48,217 nt of DNA from JALSHZ01 sp964614535 (GCA_964614535.1 CAZTOZ010000006.1:1-48217); one strand, 5' to 3'. Positions 6,650 through 16,697 are shown, counted from the stretch's first letter. Made by a program: numbers and translations. Notes: generated by a model not told the origin, from the sequence alone.

Positions 6650-8932
6650 ATGAGCGAGCAGAAAAAAACAACCATGATTCGGCAGAAACTGAACTCCATC
6701 CCCCTCAAGATCAAGCTGGCGCTGATCATCGTGCTGGCGGCCAACATCCCGCTGATCATCACCGGCTATACCCTGCTGGGATCGGCCAATGAATCGCTGA
6801 ACGAACAGGCCATCCACTATCTGGAATCGATCCGCGACAACAAGAAGGCACAGATCGAAAGCTATTTCGCCCAGCTGCAGAAGCTGGCGGTACGCAAGGC
6901 CAACGACCTGGGAACGATCACCGCCATCAAGTCGTTGAGCGACGCCGTGGTGACGCTCGAGGAAGACCTGGAGATGGACGAGGAGGAGATCGAGCGTATC
7001 GGCGCCGAAATGAAGCAGTATTACAGCAACACCATCGCCGAGCAGCTGGAACAGCAGCCTGCCGAAGCACCGAAGACGCCGTTCGGACTCTACGCCCAGT
7101 ATTACTACATCAAACAGAACCCCCACTCCTTCGGTGACAAGGCCAACCTCGTGGCAGGCGACGACACCAGCACCTACAGCACCTTCCACGAGCAATATCA
7201 TCCGCAATTCCGCGACTTCGCCAAAACCTTCGAGCTGACCGACCTCAAACTGGTCAACCACGACGGACTGGTGGTCTACAGCGTCGGCAAGTCGCTGGAT
7301 TTCGGCACCAACCTGCTGCGCGGCCCATACAGCGGCACGGCGCTGTCACGAACCGTCAAGGCCGCGCTCGACAGCCGCGACACCAGCACACCGCTGCTGG
7401 TCGATTTCACCCATTACATGCCTGCCCTGGGCGCCCCACGGATGTTTCTCGTCAACCCGGTCGTCGACGCCTGGGGCAACCACGTCGGCGCCGTGGTGCT
7501 GGAGATCTCCGACCGGCGCATCACCGAGATCGTCACCGCCCAGGGGGCCGGCTACCGCTCGGAGCGCAGCTACCTCATCGGCCGCGACAAGCGCCTGCGC
7601 AACACCCTCGAAGACCACAGCCGCAAAGTCCTGGCCGCCGAGACAGACTCAGCCATCGTCGAGACGGCCCTGGCCGGCGAACAGGGCACCGCCACCTACG
7701 CCGACAACGGCGAGGAGACACTCGCCTCCTATGCCCGGGTCGATATTCCGATGCTCGACTGGTGGCTGCTGACCGAGGTCAGCGGCGCCGAGGTGAAGGC
7801 GCCGAACAACGCCCTGACCAAACTGCTGGTCATTGGCAATGCACTCACCCTCCTGCTGGGGATGGTGCTGGCGTCCCTCGTCTCCAACAGCGTCATCCGC
7901 CGCCTCGGCGGCGAGCCGGAAAGAATCGTCGAGCTGGTCTCGACGATGGCCGAAGGCGACCTGACGATCGCACCCGACCACGACAGCAAGCCGACGGGCG
8001 CGGTGGCAGCGATGTTCACCATGCGCGACAAGTTCACGACCACGCTGCAACACCTGAAAAACGCATCCGACACCGTCGCCCGGGGGGCGCGCGAGATCGC
8101 CAGCGTCACCGAAGACCTGAGCGAGCGCACCAACGAACAGGTCGCCAGCATCGAGAGTACCTCCCTCGAGCTGCAGGAGATCACCGCGATCTCGCGCAAG
8201 ACCAGCAGCAGCGCGAAGGTGGCCCGCGAGCTGACCGCGCGCTCCCGTCAGCACGCCCACGACAGCGGAGAGATCAACAGCCAGACCACCGCCGCGATGC
8301 AGGAGATCATCGACGCCAACGAAGAGATCAAGCAGATCATCGGCGTGATCGACGAAATCGCCTTCCAGACCAATCTGCTGGCGCTCAACGCAGCGGTGGA
8401 GGCCGCCCACGCCGGCGATCAGGGCAAGGGCTTCGCCGTCGTCGCCACCGAGGTCCGCAACCTGGCGCAACGCAGCGCCAGCGCGGCACAGGAGATCAAG
8501 GCGCTGATCGAAAACAGCAACACCAAGACGCTCAACGGTGCCGAACTGGTGAAAGAGTCGGCCGACAGTCTGGAGAAAATCGTCGCCTCCTCGGCCAAGA
8601 TCAACGAAATCGTCACCGAGATCTCGAAGAGCAGCGTGCGCCAGGCCGAGCAGATCGCCTCGGTCTCCCGCGCGGTCGAAGCCATCGAGGCATTGGCCCG
8701 GCGCAATTCCGAAGTGGTGGTACAGAGCACCGCCACCAGCAAGCAGATGGAGGCCCAGGCCACCAGCCTCAAGGCGCAACTCGGCTATTTCCGCATCCAC
8801 TGCGCGGACGAGGTACGGCAGCCCGACGCGCCGCCGGAACGGCGCGGCAGCGACCGCCCCTGGCACGATGGCGCCACTACCGGCGAGACGGCGGCCCCAT
8901 TGGCCGACACGGTCGAGCGAATACCGGCATGA
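6650..8932 (+). CDS. Methyl-accepting chemotaxis protein, double-Cache type
   Basis: A 760-residue chemoreceptor: first membrane helix about 21-43; a periplasmic region about 44-390 that looks like a double Cache sensor (for example FLVNPVVDAWGNHVGAVVLE); second helix about 391-412; HAMP about 413-467; a long cytoplasmic coiled-coil with the invariant hairpin tip (IDEIAFQTNLLALNAAVEAA). It relays ligand binding to CheA/CheW and flagellar motors. After the signalling domain it has ERRGSDRPW but ends in ERIPA without a CheR-docking pentapeptide, unlike the two receptors downstream. It lies behind a sigma-54 promoter. An in-frame ATG eight codons later is an alternative start. The ligand cannot be read from sequence. 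Confidence 0.92.
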   Translation: MSEQKKTTMIRQKLNSIPLKIKLALIIVLAANIPLIITGYTLLGSANESLNEQAIHYLESIRDNKKAQIESYFAQLQKLAVRKANDLGTITAIKSLSDAVVTLEEDLEMDEEEIERIGAEMKQYYSNTIAEQLEQQPAEAPKTPFGLYAQYYYIKQNPHSFGDKANLVAGDDTSTYSTFHEQYHPQFRDFAKTFELTDLKLVNHDGLVVYSVGKSLDFGTNLLRGPYSGTALSRTVKAALDSRDTSTPLLVDFTHYMPALGAPRMFLVNPVVDAWGNHVGAVVLEISDRRITEIVTAQGAGYRSERSYLIGRDKRLRNTLEDHSRKVLAAETDSAIVETALAGEQGTATYADNGEETLASYARVDIPMLDWWLLTEVSGAEVKAPNNALTKLLVIGNALTLLLGMVLASLVSNSVIRRLGGEPERIVELVSTMAEGDLTIAPDHDSKPTGAVAAMFTMRDKFTTTLQHLKNASDTVARGAREIASVTEDLSERTNEQVASIESTSLELQEITAISRKTSSSAKVARELTARSRQHAHDSGEINSQTTAAMQEIIDANEEIKQIIGVIDEIAFQTNLLALNAAVEAAHAGDQGKGFAVVATEVRNLAQRSASAAQEIKALIENSNTKTLNGAELVKESADSLEKIVASSAKINEIVTEISKSSVRQAEQIASVSRAVEAIEALARRNSEVVVQSTATSKQMEAQATSLKAQLGYFRIHCADEVRQPDAPPERRGSDRPWHDGATTGETAAPLADTVERIPA

Positions 8933-9177
8933 GCGAGAACTGTTCGCGATTTTGAACGAAATATCCCAGCCGGCCACGAGGTTGACGAACTTTTGCCGAC
9001 GATGCACAACCGGGAAAAGACCACCCGGCATATATTGACCCGGCAATCGAAATCGCCAGGCCAGTGGCACGACGTCGGACGACCCGGTTTCCCGATGCCC
9101 GCCGCAGCCTGTTTGCGGTTTGCAACGAGCACGGGCCGAAGAGAGATCCACCGGTCGAAATGGGCAAGGACTCCCCA

Positions 9178-11961
9178 ATGAGTGACATGGACGCCAACTT
9201 GAACACATCAGACCAGGCCCCGCCTGACAGGAAAGAAGCGGACAGGCCGGCCAGATTCGTCAGCCTCCGGACCCGGCTGTGGGCCGGCTTCGGGCTGATC
9301 GCCCTTGGCATGCTGGCCTGGAACATCGCCACCCTCTATCTGGGCTCCACCGTTGCGCCGGCACCGACCACGGCGGCCACGGCGACACCCGGCCATGCCA
9401 CTCCGGCCGCGCTGCGGCTGGCCGTGGAGCGGCTCGGCACGGCGGTCGCCCACCACCTGCTCAGCGGCACGCCAGAAAGCAAGGCGGCGGTGACACAGCA
9501 ACTCGATGCCATCGACACGGCGCTCGACGAGGCGGCGACAGTGGGTGCTGATATCGGCGACCAGGTCCGCCAGCCACTGACCCGGCTGCGGGAACTCACA
9601 CGGCAACTGGTGACGCTGCGAGGCAACGACCGGGACAACTACCCCGCGCGGGAGTTCATCGAGAATTTCATCAAGGCCGACAACGCGCGGATGGAGCGGA
9701 ACCTGAAGACGCTGCGCCAGTCGGCCACCGAACCGACCGGCGGCTCCATCGCCACGGAACTGCGGGCACTGGAGAGCCGCTGGTTTGCCACCATCGCCGC
9801 CTTCTACAAGCTGGTCAGCGACCGCAATGAACAGAGCCTGAGCGAGTTCGACCGGCGCGCAGCGGCATTTGCCACCGCCCTGGAATCGTTGCGGAGCCGC
9901 AACGACGGGCCGACACCGGCGCAGCGCGAACTGCTCGACCAGCTGGCCGTCCAGCAGAAGAACATCGTTGCCAATATTCGTGATCTGGCCACCATTCAGC
10001 TCAGCGACAAATGGCGCACCGACGCCTATCTCTACGACACCAAATTCGCCCCACTGCTCGGCACGCTGCGTGACCGCCTGACCGCGATCGAAATCCCGGT
10101 CGCCACGGCGGCACCGGCGGTGACCGCCACGCCGGCCTCCGGCTGGCAGCTCGCCCCCTATCTGCGGCTCGCGCTGGTGACCGGCGTGCTGGCGCTGATG
10201 GCGGCGCTGATCTGGCTGCTGTCGCGCCCGGTGTTCGACGCCATCGACCAGGCACGGCGCCTGGCCGTCAACATCGCCAACGGCAAGCTCGACACCCCGG
10301 TGACGGTCGGCAGTCATGACGAGACCGGCGAGCTGCTGCGGGCCATGACGAAGCTGCAGCGGAAACTCAAGCGGGACAGCGACGAGCGGGCGCGCGAGCT
10401 GCGTAGATTCTCCCGGATCAAGCATGCGTTGGATCACGTCGGCACCGGTATCGTCATCGCCGGCAAGGATCACCACATCCGCTATGCCAACCAGGCGGCG
10501 CTGTCGCTGTTCACCGACGGTCGCGACGATCTGGCGACGCGGATTCCCGATTTCGATCCAGCCCAGCTGTCTCGACTGGATATCGGCGCCTTCCACGACG
10601 ACCCTGCCGCCCACCGGCAACAGATCACGGCGCTCACCGCGCCGCTGCGGCTGGAGCTGAAGATCGGCGAGCGGATCTTCGACTATGTCGCCAGCCCGGT
10701 ACTCAACGAGCAGGGTGAACGTCTGGGCACCGTCATCGAATGGGCCGACCGCACCGACAGCGTCAATGTCGAGCGTCATATCAGCGAGGTGGTGGAGGCA
10801 GCCCGTAACGGTCAGCTCGACCGCCGCCTGACGATGGCCTGCAAGAACGAGTATTACGGATTGCTGGAGGAGCAGCTCAACGCACTGCTCGGCACCAACG
10901 AACAGATCGTCCAGGATGCGATCCGGGTGCTGGGCGCCATCGCCAACGGCGATCTCACCCAGACCATCACCACCCACTACGAGGGTGACTATCTGGAACT
11001 GAAGAACAATATCAACCGCACCGTCGAGAAACTGACGTCGATCATCGGCCACATCCGCGAGACGGCCGAAGTCTCGAAACAGAACGCGCACGAAATACGC
11101 CAGAGCAACATGGAGCTGAGCGTGCGCACCGAACAGCAGTCGGCGGCAATCGAGAAAACCGCCGCCAGTATCGAGAAGATCACCAAGATCGCGCGTCAGA
11201 ATCTGGAGAACACGCAGTCGGCCAACACGCTGGCCACCGAGGCACGGGACGAGGCGCGGGACGGCGGCAAGGTGGTGACGCACACCATCGAAGCGATGAA
11301 TGCGATCAGCGAATCGAGCAAACGGATCTCGGACGTCATCCACATCATCGACGAGATCGCCTTCCAGACCAACCTGCTGGCGCTCAATGCGTCGGTGGAG
11401 GCGGCCCATGCCGGCGAGCTGGGCCGGGGCTTCGCCGTGGTCGCCACCGAGGTCCGCAACCTCGCCCAGCGCAGCGCCGAGGCGGCCAAGGAGATCACCG
11501 ACCTGATCGAGGACAGCGGCCGCAAGGTGGAGGAAGGGGCCAGGCTGGTGGACGAGTCCGGCGAGACCCTCCACCAGATCATCGAGTCGATCAGCAAGGT
11601 CAGCCAGATCATCGCCGATATCTCGGCCGCCGGCGAAGAGCAGGCCTCCGGGATCGAACAGGTCAACCGCGCCATCGTCGAGATCGACGGCACCACCCAG
11701 CAGAACACGGCAATGGTCGAGGAGACGGCCGCCGCCAGCGAAGCACTGGGCAAACAGGCCGACGAGCTGGCGCGGCTGGTCGGCTATTTCCGCATGCCCG
11801 AACCACCGGCCGGGGACCACGGCGATGGGCGGTTCGTCGAACGGCGTGGCGCCGACCGGCCATGGCAGGACAATGCCGTCGTGCTGTTCGACGAGGAGCC
11901 CCCCACGGCGGCGCCAGCACCACCACCGGCGGCGGCCACAGGCGGCTGGCAGGAATTCTGA
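9178..11961 (+). CDS. Methyl-accepting chemotaxis protein with internal PAS domain
   Basis: A 927-residue chemoreceptor. Order: membrane helix about 35-56, periplasmic helical region to about 325, second helix about 327-348, HAMP 349-402, a PAS-like domain about 412-525 (HALDHVGTGIVIAGKDHHIR), a second HAMP-like stretch about 530-618, then the signalling coiled-coil with the conserved tip (IDEIAFQTNLLALNASVEAA; the usual NAAVEA is NASVEA here). The tail carries FVERRGADRPW and ends GWQEF, which fits the W-x2-F form of the CheR/CheB docking pentapeptide. The start at 9178 follows AAGGAC; the frame is open 38 codons further up but without the hallmarks of a start. It follows the first receptor after 245 bases with no other gene. 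Confidence 0.9.
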   Translation: MSDMDANLNTSDQAPPDRKEADRPARFVSLRTRLWAGFGLIALGMLAWNIATLYLGSTVAPAPTTAATATPGHATPAALRLAVERLGTAVAHHLLSGTPESKAAVTQQLDAIDTALDEAATVGADIGDQVRQPLTRLRELTRQLVTLRGNDRDNYPAREFIENFIKADNARMERNLKTLRQSATEPTGGSIATELRALESRWFATIAAFYKLVSDRNEQSLSEFDRRAAAFATALESLRSRNDGPTPAQRELLDQLAVQQKNIVANIRDLATIQLSDKWRTDAYLYDTKFAPLLGTLRDRLTAIEIPVATAAPAVTATPASGWQLAPYLRLALVTGVLALMAALIWLLSRPVFDAIDQARRLAVNIANGKLDTPVTVGSHDETGELLRAMTKLQRKLKRDSDERARELRRFSRIKHALDHVGTGIVIAGKDHHIRYANQAALSLFTDGRDDLATRIPDFDPAQLSRLDIGAFHDDPAAHRQQITALTAPLRLELKIGERIFDYVASPVLNEQGERLGTVIEWADRTDSVNVERHISEVVEAARNGQLDRRLTMACKNEYYGLLEEQLNALLGTNEQIVQDAIRVLGAIANGDLTQTITTHYEGDYLELKNNINRTVEKLTSIIGHIRETAEVSKQNAHEIRQSNMELSVRTEQQSAAIEKTAASIEKITKIARQNLENTQSANTLATEARDEARDGGKVVTHTIEAMNAISESSKRISDVIHIIDEIAFQTNLLALNASVEAAHAGELGRGFAVVATEVRNLAQRSAEAAKEITDLIEDSGRKVEEGARLVDESGETLHQIIESISKVSQIIADISAAGEEQASGIEQVNRAIVEIDGTTQQNTAMVEETAAASEALGKQADELARLVGYFRMPEPPAGDHGDGRFVERRGADRPWQDNAVVLFDEEPPTAAPAPPPAAATGGWQEF

Positions 11962-12147
11962 CGGGCTGTCGAAAAACTCCATCCCCGACTTCCTCGGCGA
12001 TGGAAACGGAAAGTCCGATCGACGGTTTCCTCCCGTTTTCTATGGGCTGGAGCCATTGAAAACAGCGGTACCCCCTGCACCGCGCACGATCCATGGATGA
12101 AGCGACCAGGGGAATCTTTCAGTTAGCACCAAGGCGGGACACAACCG

Positions 12148-14553
12148 ATGAAAAACAATCAACCAGTAACGCAGAACGAAGTACAGATGAAAGAGGGATC
12201 GATTCTGGTCTCCAGAACCAACCTCAAGGGCATCATCACCTATTGCAACGAACATTTCATCGAGATCAGCGGCTTCACCGAGAAAGAGCTGATCGGCAAG
12301 AACCACAATATCGTCCGCCACCCGGACATGCCGCCTGCCGCCTTCGCCGACCTGTGGCGCACCATCAAGGCAGGCAAGCCATGGAGCGGCATCGTCAAGA
12401 ACCGGGCCAAGAACGGCGACCACTACTGGGTGGAAGCCAACGTCATTCCGATCATCCAGAACGGCAAGGTGGTCGAATACATGTCGGTGCGCACCAAGCC
12501 CAGCCGCGCGATGATCGACAAGGCCGAGGAACTCTACGCGCGCATGAACAGCGGCGAGAAACTGCCCCGCCCCGGCCTGCTGAAACGGGCGGTGCGGCGC
12601 GTCACCGACATGGCGCTGACCACCAAGATCAGCCTCGGCATGGCCACCGCCATCGTCATCCAGATCATCGTCGATGCCATTTTCAGCCATGGCATCACCT
12701 GGGAACACCTGGCGGTTTCGTCCCTGGTCGGCCTGGGATCGGTCGTGACACTCTCCGTGCTGCTGCACAAAACCTTCAAGAAGCGGCTGGACGACGTGAA
12801 CCGAACGCTCAGGCAGATGTCGTCCGGCAACTATTTCGACTGGCTGAAAGTCGATGGCGGCGACGAGATCGGCCGTCTCAAGGAAGCGGTGCGGATGACC
12901 CAGGTACGTCTCGGCTTCGACGTGATGGACGCCAAGGAGAAGGCCGCCCGCTCACTGCGTATCAAGACGGCGCTGGATGCGGTCAACACCGCGGTGATGA
13001 TCGCCGACATCCGTGGTGATCTCATCTACACCAACCAGGCGCTTCAGGATCTGTTCACCAACGCCGAGGCCGACCTGCAGCAGACCCACAGCGGCTTCAA
13101 CGCGGCCGGACTGCTCGGCAGCAAGATCGAGCTGTTTGCCGACAGCGCCTCGGAGCAGCAGAGCTTCATCGACAATCTCCAACAGTCGACGGTCAAGGAC
13201 ATCACTGTCGGCCCACGCACTTTCCGCTACACGGCAACGCCGATCACCAACGCCGAAGGCAAGCGCACCGGTACCGTGGTCGTCTGGCAGGACCGCACGA
13301 CGGAGGTGGCCACCGAACGGGAGGTGGACAACCTGGTGGCCAACGCACGGCGGGGGAATCTGGCATTCCGCGTCGATCTGAGCAACAAGGAAGGGTTCTT
13401 CCGCGTACTGGGCGAGAACCTCAATGCACTGATCGAGATCACCCAGTCGGTGGTCGACGACCTCTCCCGCGTGCTCGGCGCCTTTGCCCACGGCGACCTC
13501 ACCCAGCGTGTCACCACCGACTACGAAGGGGCCTTCCTGGAGCTGAAAAACGCCGCCAACGAAACCGGCGACCGGCTGACGCAGGTCATCAACGACATCC
13601 ATCAGACTTCGGACCGGGTCTCCCAGGATGCCCAGGAGATCGCCCAGGGCAACATGGATCTGAGCAACCGCACCGAAGCGGTGGCTTCGAGCCTGGAGAC
13701 CACCGCCTCCAGCATGGAGGAGATCAATGGCACGGTGCGCAACAACGCCGCCAACTCGATCGAGGCCAGCAAGCTGGCCGAGCAGACCCGGACCCAGGCG
13801 GAGAAAGGTGGTGAGGCGGTCAACCTGACGATTCGCGCCATGTCGGAGATCAGCTCATCGAGCAAGAAGATCGCCGACATCACCAACGTCATCGACGAGA
13901 TCGCCTTCCAGACCAACCTGCTGGCGCTCAACGCGGCGGTGGAGGCGGCCCACGCCGGCGACCAGGGACGCGGCTTCGCGGTCGTCGCCAGCGAGGTGCG
14001 GATTCTGGCCCAGCGCAGCGCCGAGGCCGCCAAGGAGATCAAGGAGATGATCGAGGACAGCGTGCAGAAGGTCGAGGATGGCTCCCAACTGGTGGACGAG
14101 TCGGGCAAGACGCTGACCGAAATCATCGAATCGGTGAAGAAGGTCAGCACGATCATTCAGGAGATGAGCCACGCCAGCAACGAACAGGCCGCCGGCATCG
14201 ACATGATCAACCAGTCGCTGATCAAGATCGACGAAGCGACACAGCAGAACACCGCGCTGGTCGAGGAGACCGCTGCGGCGAGCCAGTCGCTCGGCGAACA
14301 GGCTCGGAAGCTGGCCGAGCTGGTGTCGTTCTTCAACACCAACGACAGCAGCGGATTCAGTGTCGGCGAAGCACCGGCGACCCCGGACTTCGAGCCGGCA
14401 GCCCCGGCCCAGCCGCAGGCGCCGGCGGCACCCGAGCCGTTCGTCGAGCGCCGCTCCGCCGACCGGCCGTGGACCGCACCCACCGCCGCCGGCCCGGAGA
14501 CGGCCGCCGGGCAGGCGATGAACGACATGAATGAGGCATGGGAGGAGTTCTGA
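12148..14553 (+). CDS. aer: Aer-like PAS methyl-accepting chemotaxis protein
   Basis: An 801-residue receptor with an N-terminal Aer-type PAS domain (about 15-120). Its motifs NIVRHPDMP, AFADLWRTIKAGKPW, KNRAKNGDHYWVEANV and YMSVR are those of FAD-binding energy-taxis sensors. Two adjacent hydrophobic segments (about 161-180 and 186-207) form a membrane anchor without a real periplasmic domain. HAMP (208-260), a second PAS (about 270-385), a second HAMP-like region (390-478) and the signalling domain follow. E. coli Aer is about 500 residues, so the second PAS/HAMP pair is an extra module. The protein ends AWEEF, a CheR-docking-type pentapeptide. AAGGCGGG precedes the ATG. It probably steers the cell by redox or electron-transport state (inference). 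Confidence 0.9.
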   Translation: MKNNQPVTQNEVQMKEGSILVSRTNLKGIITYCNEHFIEISGFTEKELIGKNHNIVRHPDMPPAAFADLWRTIKAGKPWSGIVKNRAKNGDHYWVEANVIPIIQNGKVVEYMSVRTKPSRAMIDKAEELYARMNSGEKLPRPGLLKRAVRRVTDMALTTKISLGMATAIVIQIIVDAIFSHGITWEHLAVSSLVGLGSVVTLSVLLHKTFKKRLDDVNRTLRQMSSGNYFDWLKVDGGDEIGRLKEAVRMTQVRLGFDVMDAKEKAARSLRIKTALDAVNTAVMIADIRGDLIYTNQALQDLFTNAEADLQQTHSGFNAAGLLGSKIELFADSASEQQSFIDNLQQSTVKDITVGPRTFRYTATPITNAEGKRTGTVVVWQDRTTEVATEREVDNLVANARRGNLAFRVDLSNKEGFFRVLGENLNALIEITQSVVDDLSRVLGAFAHGDLTQRVTTDYEGAFLELKNAANETGDRLTQVINDIHQTSDRVSQDAQEIAQGNMDLSNRTEAVASSLETTASSMEEINGTVRNNAANSIEASKLAEQTRTQAEKGGEAVNLTIRAMSEISSSSKKIADITNVIDEIAFQTNLLALNAAVEAAHAGDQGRGFAVVASEVRILAQRSAEAAKEIKEMIEDSVQKVEDGSQLVDESGKTLTEIIESVKKVSTIIQEMSHASNEQAAGIDMINQSLIKIDEATQQNTALVEETAAASQSLGEQARKLAELVSFFNTNDSSGFSVGEAPATPDFEPAAPAQPQAPAAPEPFVERRSADRPWTAPTAAGPETAAGQAMNDMNEAWEEF

Positions 14554-14582
14554 ACGACCACGGTCGTTTCCCGCCTGACATC

Positions 14583-14612
14583 GCCCCGGCCATGAGGTCG
14601 GGGCTTTTTTTT
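14583..14612 (+). terminator. Rho-independent terminator of the chemoreceptor block
   Basis: GCCCCG (14583-14588) pairs with CGGGGC (14599-14604) around a ten-base loop and is followed at once by eight Ts. It lies 30 bases after the stop of the third chemoreceptor gene. Confidence 0.85.
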
Positions 14613-14683
14613 GTTTCCGGCGGGCCAACGGCCTCCGGCCGGGCTGGTGTATCATCGCCCCTTCTCGTCAACGCCATGCTGCC

Positions 14684-15502
14684 ATGCCCGAAGGTCCCGA
14701 AATCCGCCGTGCCGCCGATGCCGTGGCCGCCGCCATCGTCGGCAAGACAGCCCGCCGCGTGCAATTCGGCCTGGCGCCGCTCGAACGGTTCGAGGCGCGG
14801 CTGACGGGCGCGCGGATCGAAGCCATCGAGACCCACGGCAAGGCGATGCTGACCCGCTTCGACAACGGACTGAACATCTACAGCCACAATCAGCTCTACG
14901 GCCGCTGGTACGTCGTGCCGGCCGGCGAGCCCCCCGAGACCGGCCGCCAGTTGCGGCTCGCGATCGAGACCGATGATCGCTGGGCGCTGCTCTACAGCGC
15001 ATCGGACATCCACGTGCTGGCCGACGACGAGATCCCGTCCCACCCTTTTTTGTCGAAACTCGGCCCCGACGTGCTCGATCCGGCAACGACGGCGGAAACG
15101 GTCCGTAAACGGCTGCTCGATCCACGTTTCCGCCACCGCCAGCTCGGGGGCTTTCTGACCGACCAGCGGTTCGTCGCCGGGCTGGGCAACTACCTGCGCT
15201 GCGAGATTCTCTTCGTCGCCGCGCTGGCACCGCGGACGCGGCCGGCCGACCTCGACGACGAACGGCTGCAGCGGCTGGCAACGGCGATCGTCGAACTGCC
15301 CCGCCAGTCCTACCGCACCGGCGGCATCACCAACGACATCGCCGCGGCGGAACGGATGATGGCGGCCGGCGCCAGCTTCGAGCAGGCGCGCTTCTTCGTC
15401 TTTCGCCGCGCCGGCCTGCCATGCCACCGCTGCGGCAGCGACATCGTCAAGGCAACGCAGGGCGGCCAGGCCTGCTACCACTGCCCCGGTTGCCAGCCAT
15501 GA
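14684..15502 (+). CDS. nei: Endonuclease VIII, DNA glycosylase/AP lyase
   Basis: A 272-residue Fpg/Nei family enzyme that removes oxidised pyrimidines and cuts the abasic site. It begins MPEGPEIRRAAD, the exact Nei-type N-terminus (catalytic Pro2 and Glu3 after loss of Met1), and has YSHNQLYGRW, SASDIHVL, HPFL, LGPDVLDP and LAGLGNYLR-like AGLGNYLRCEIL motifs as in E. coli Nei. The C-terminal zinc finger is C247-x2-C250 ... C267-x2-C270. Length matches E. coli Nei (263). It stands alone behind the terminator and runs towards the methyltransferase gene with 16 bases between the two stops. Confidence 0.93.
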   Translation: MPEGPEIRRAADAVAAAIVGKTARRVQFGLAPLERFEARLTGARIEAIETHGKAMLTRFDNGLNIYSHNQLYGRWYVVPAGEPPETGRQLRLAIETDDRWALLYSASDIHVLADDEIPSHPFLSKLGPDVLDPATTAETVRKRLLDPRFRHRQLGGFLTDQRFVAGLGNYLRCEILFVAALAPRTRPADLDDERLQRLATAIVELPRQSYRTGGITNDIAAAERMMAAGASFEQARFFVFRRAGLPCHRCGSDIVKATQGGQACYHCPGCQP

Positions 15503-15518
15503 TCGCCCGGCACGCCCA

Positions 15519-16697
15519 TTACAACCGCTGGGAGAAATCCTGCAGCACGAACCCCCGCAGCGGCGCCTCGATCCCGCGGGAGAAGCCAATGACCTGGAAC
15601 CGCTCCCCCATCTCCGCCGGCAGCGTCAGCAGCTTGATCTGCTTGGACAGCATCAGCCGCGTCCGTTCATCGGCCCCTTCCAGCGCCTGCTGGTAGAGCG
15701 TCTCCAAGCCATTGGCCAGCAGAAACCACGCCTGACTGGTGTACCCGCTCAGCGCCAGGCCGGCCTCGGTGCCGGCCTCGGCCACGGCGGTGAAATCGAC
15801 GCTGGCGGTGATGTCCTGCAGGCCCGGGTACCAGAACGGATCCTCGGTGGCCCGCTGGCGGTAGTGGCAGAGCAGCGTGCCGTCGCCGCGCTGGGGATGG
15901 TAGTACTCACCCCGGGGGTAGCCGTAGTCGATCAGCACAATGGCGCCGGACGCCAGATGGTCGGAGAGCATCCGCAACCAGGGGCCGAGACGCGGGTTGT
16001 ATTCGGAGCGATATCCCTCGGGCCAACCGTCGCCGGCCGGGCGCAGCCGCGCCACCGCCGCCATCACCGCCTCGTCGGCGGGGCGGCGGCGCCAGACGAA
16101 ACGGCCGGCGTCGAGACCGACGCCCAGCAGGTGGAGCGCATCGGCCGACTGCTCGAAGCGGCACACCGGCATCGCATCCAACACCTCGTTGGCGACGATC
16201 ACGCCGTGCAGCGACAATCCCTCCAGGCTGTGCAGCCAGCGCACCGACCCGGCCAGATGGGGCACCCGCCGCTGTAGCGTCTCGCGCTGGCGCCGGGCCA
16301 GCTCGGCCGAGAGTTCGAGGATGTAATAGTGATCGGGGAGGCAGTCGAGGCGCTCCAGTTCGGCCAGCATCTCCGCGGCCATGACACCGGAGCCGGCCCC
16401 CAGCTCCAGCACGCAGGCCACCGAGGACTGCAACCGCAACACCTCGGCACACTGGTGGGCCAACGCGCGGGAGAACAGCGGCGAGATCTCCGGGGCGGTG
16501 ACGAAGTCACCGGCGGCACCAAATTTCTGCCGCCCAGCGAGGTAGTAACCGAGCCCCGGCTCGTAGAGCGCCATCTCCATGTAGCGGGAAAACGGTATCC
16601 ACCCGTCCCCGCGCCCGATGGCGGCGGCAATCCGATCACACAGCCGCCGGCTGTGTTCTTGCTCTCGTTCGTCCGGCTCCGGTAAGGTCAGGGGCAT
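15519..16697 (-). CDS. MidA/NDUFAF7-type SAM-dependent methyltransferase
   Basis: A 392-residue protein of PF02636. Visible are the N-terminal PFSRYMEMALYEPGLGYY motif (35-52), GDFVTAPEISPLF (63-75), and the SAM-binding glycine loop VLELGAGSGVMAAEML (96-111), then ANEVLDAMPV and DYGYPRGEYYHP. The mitochondrial relative NDUFAF7 methylates an arginine of a complex I subunit; the bacterial substrate is unknown. The start at 16697 is the first Met before the conserved core; upstream open frame is arginine/serine-rich and antisense to the next gene. Divergent from the pteridine reductase gene, with which such genes often cluster. Confidence 0.88.
   Translation of the reverse strand: MPLTLPEPDEREQEHSRRLCDRIAAAIGRGDGWIPFSRYMEMALYEPGLGYYLAGRQKFGAAGDFVTAPEISPLFSRALAHQCAEVLRLQSSVACVLELGAGSGVMAAEMLAELERLDCLPDHYYILELSAELARRQRETLQRRVPHLAGSVRWLHSLEGLSLHGVIVANEVLDAMPVCRFEQSADALHLLGVGLDAGRFVWRRRPADEAVMAAVARLRPAGDGWPEGYRSEYNPRLGPWLRMLSDHLASGAIVLIDYGYPRGEYYHPQRGDGTLLCHYRQRATEDPFWYPGLQDITASVDFTAVAEAGTEAGLALSGYTSQAWFLLANGLETLYQQALEGADERTRLMLSKQIKLLTLPAEMGERFQVIGFSRGIEAPLRGFVLQDFSQRL

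Noticed and set aside
9208..11982. A 924-codon open frame on the minus strand opposite the second chemoreceptor
   Set aside because: It mirrors the codon structure of a clear chemoreceptor gene; its protein has no recognisable domain.
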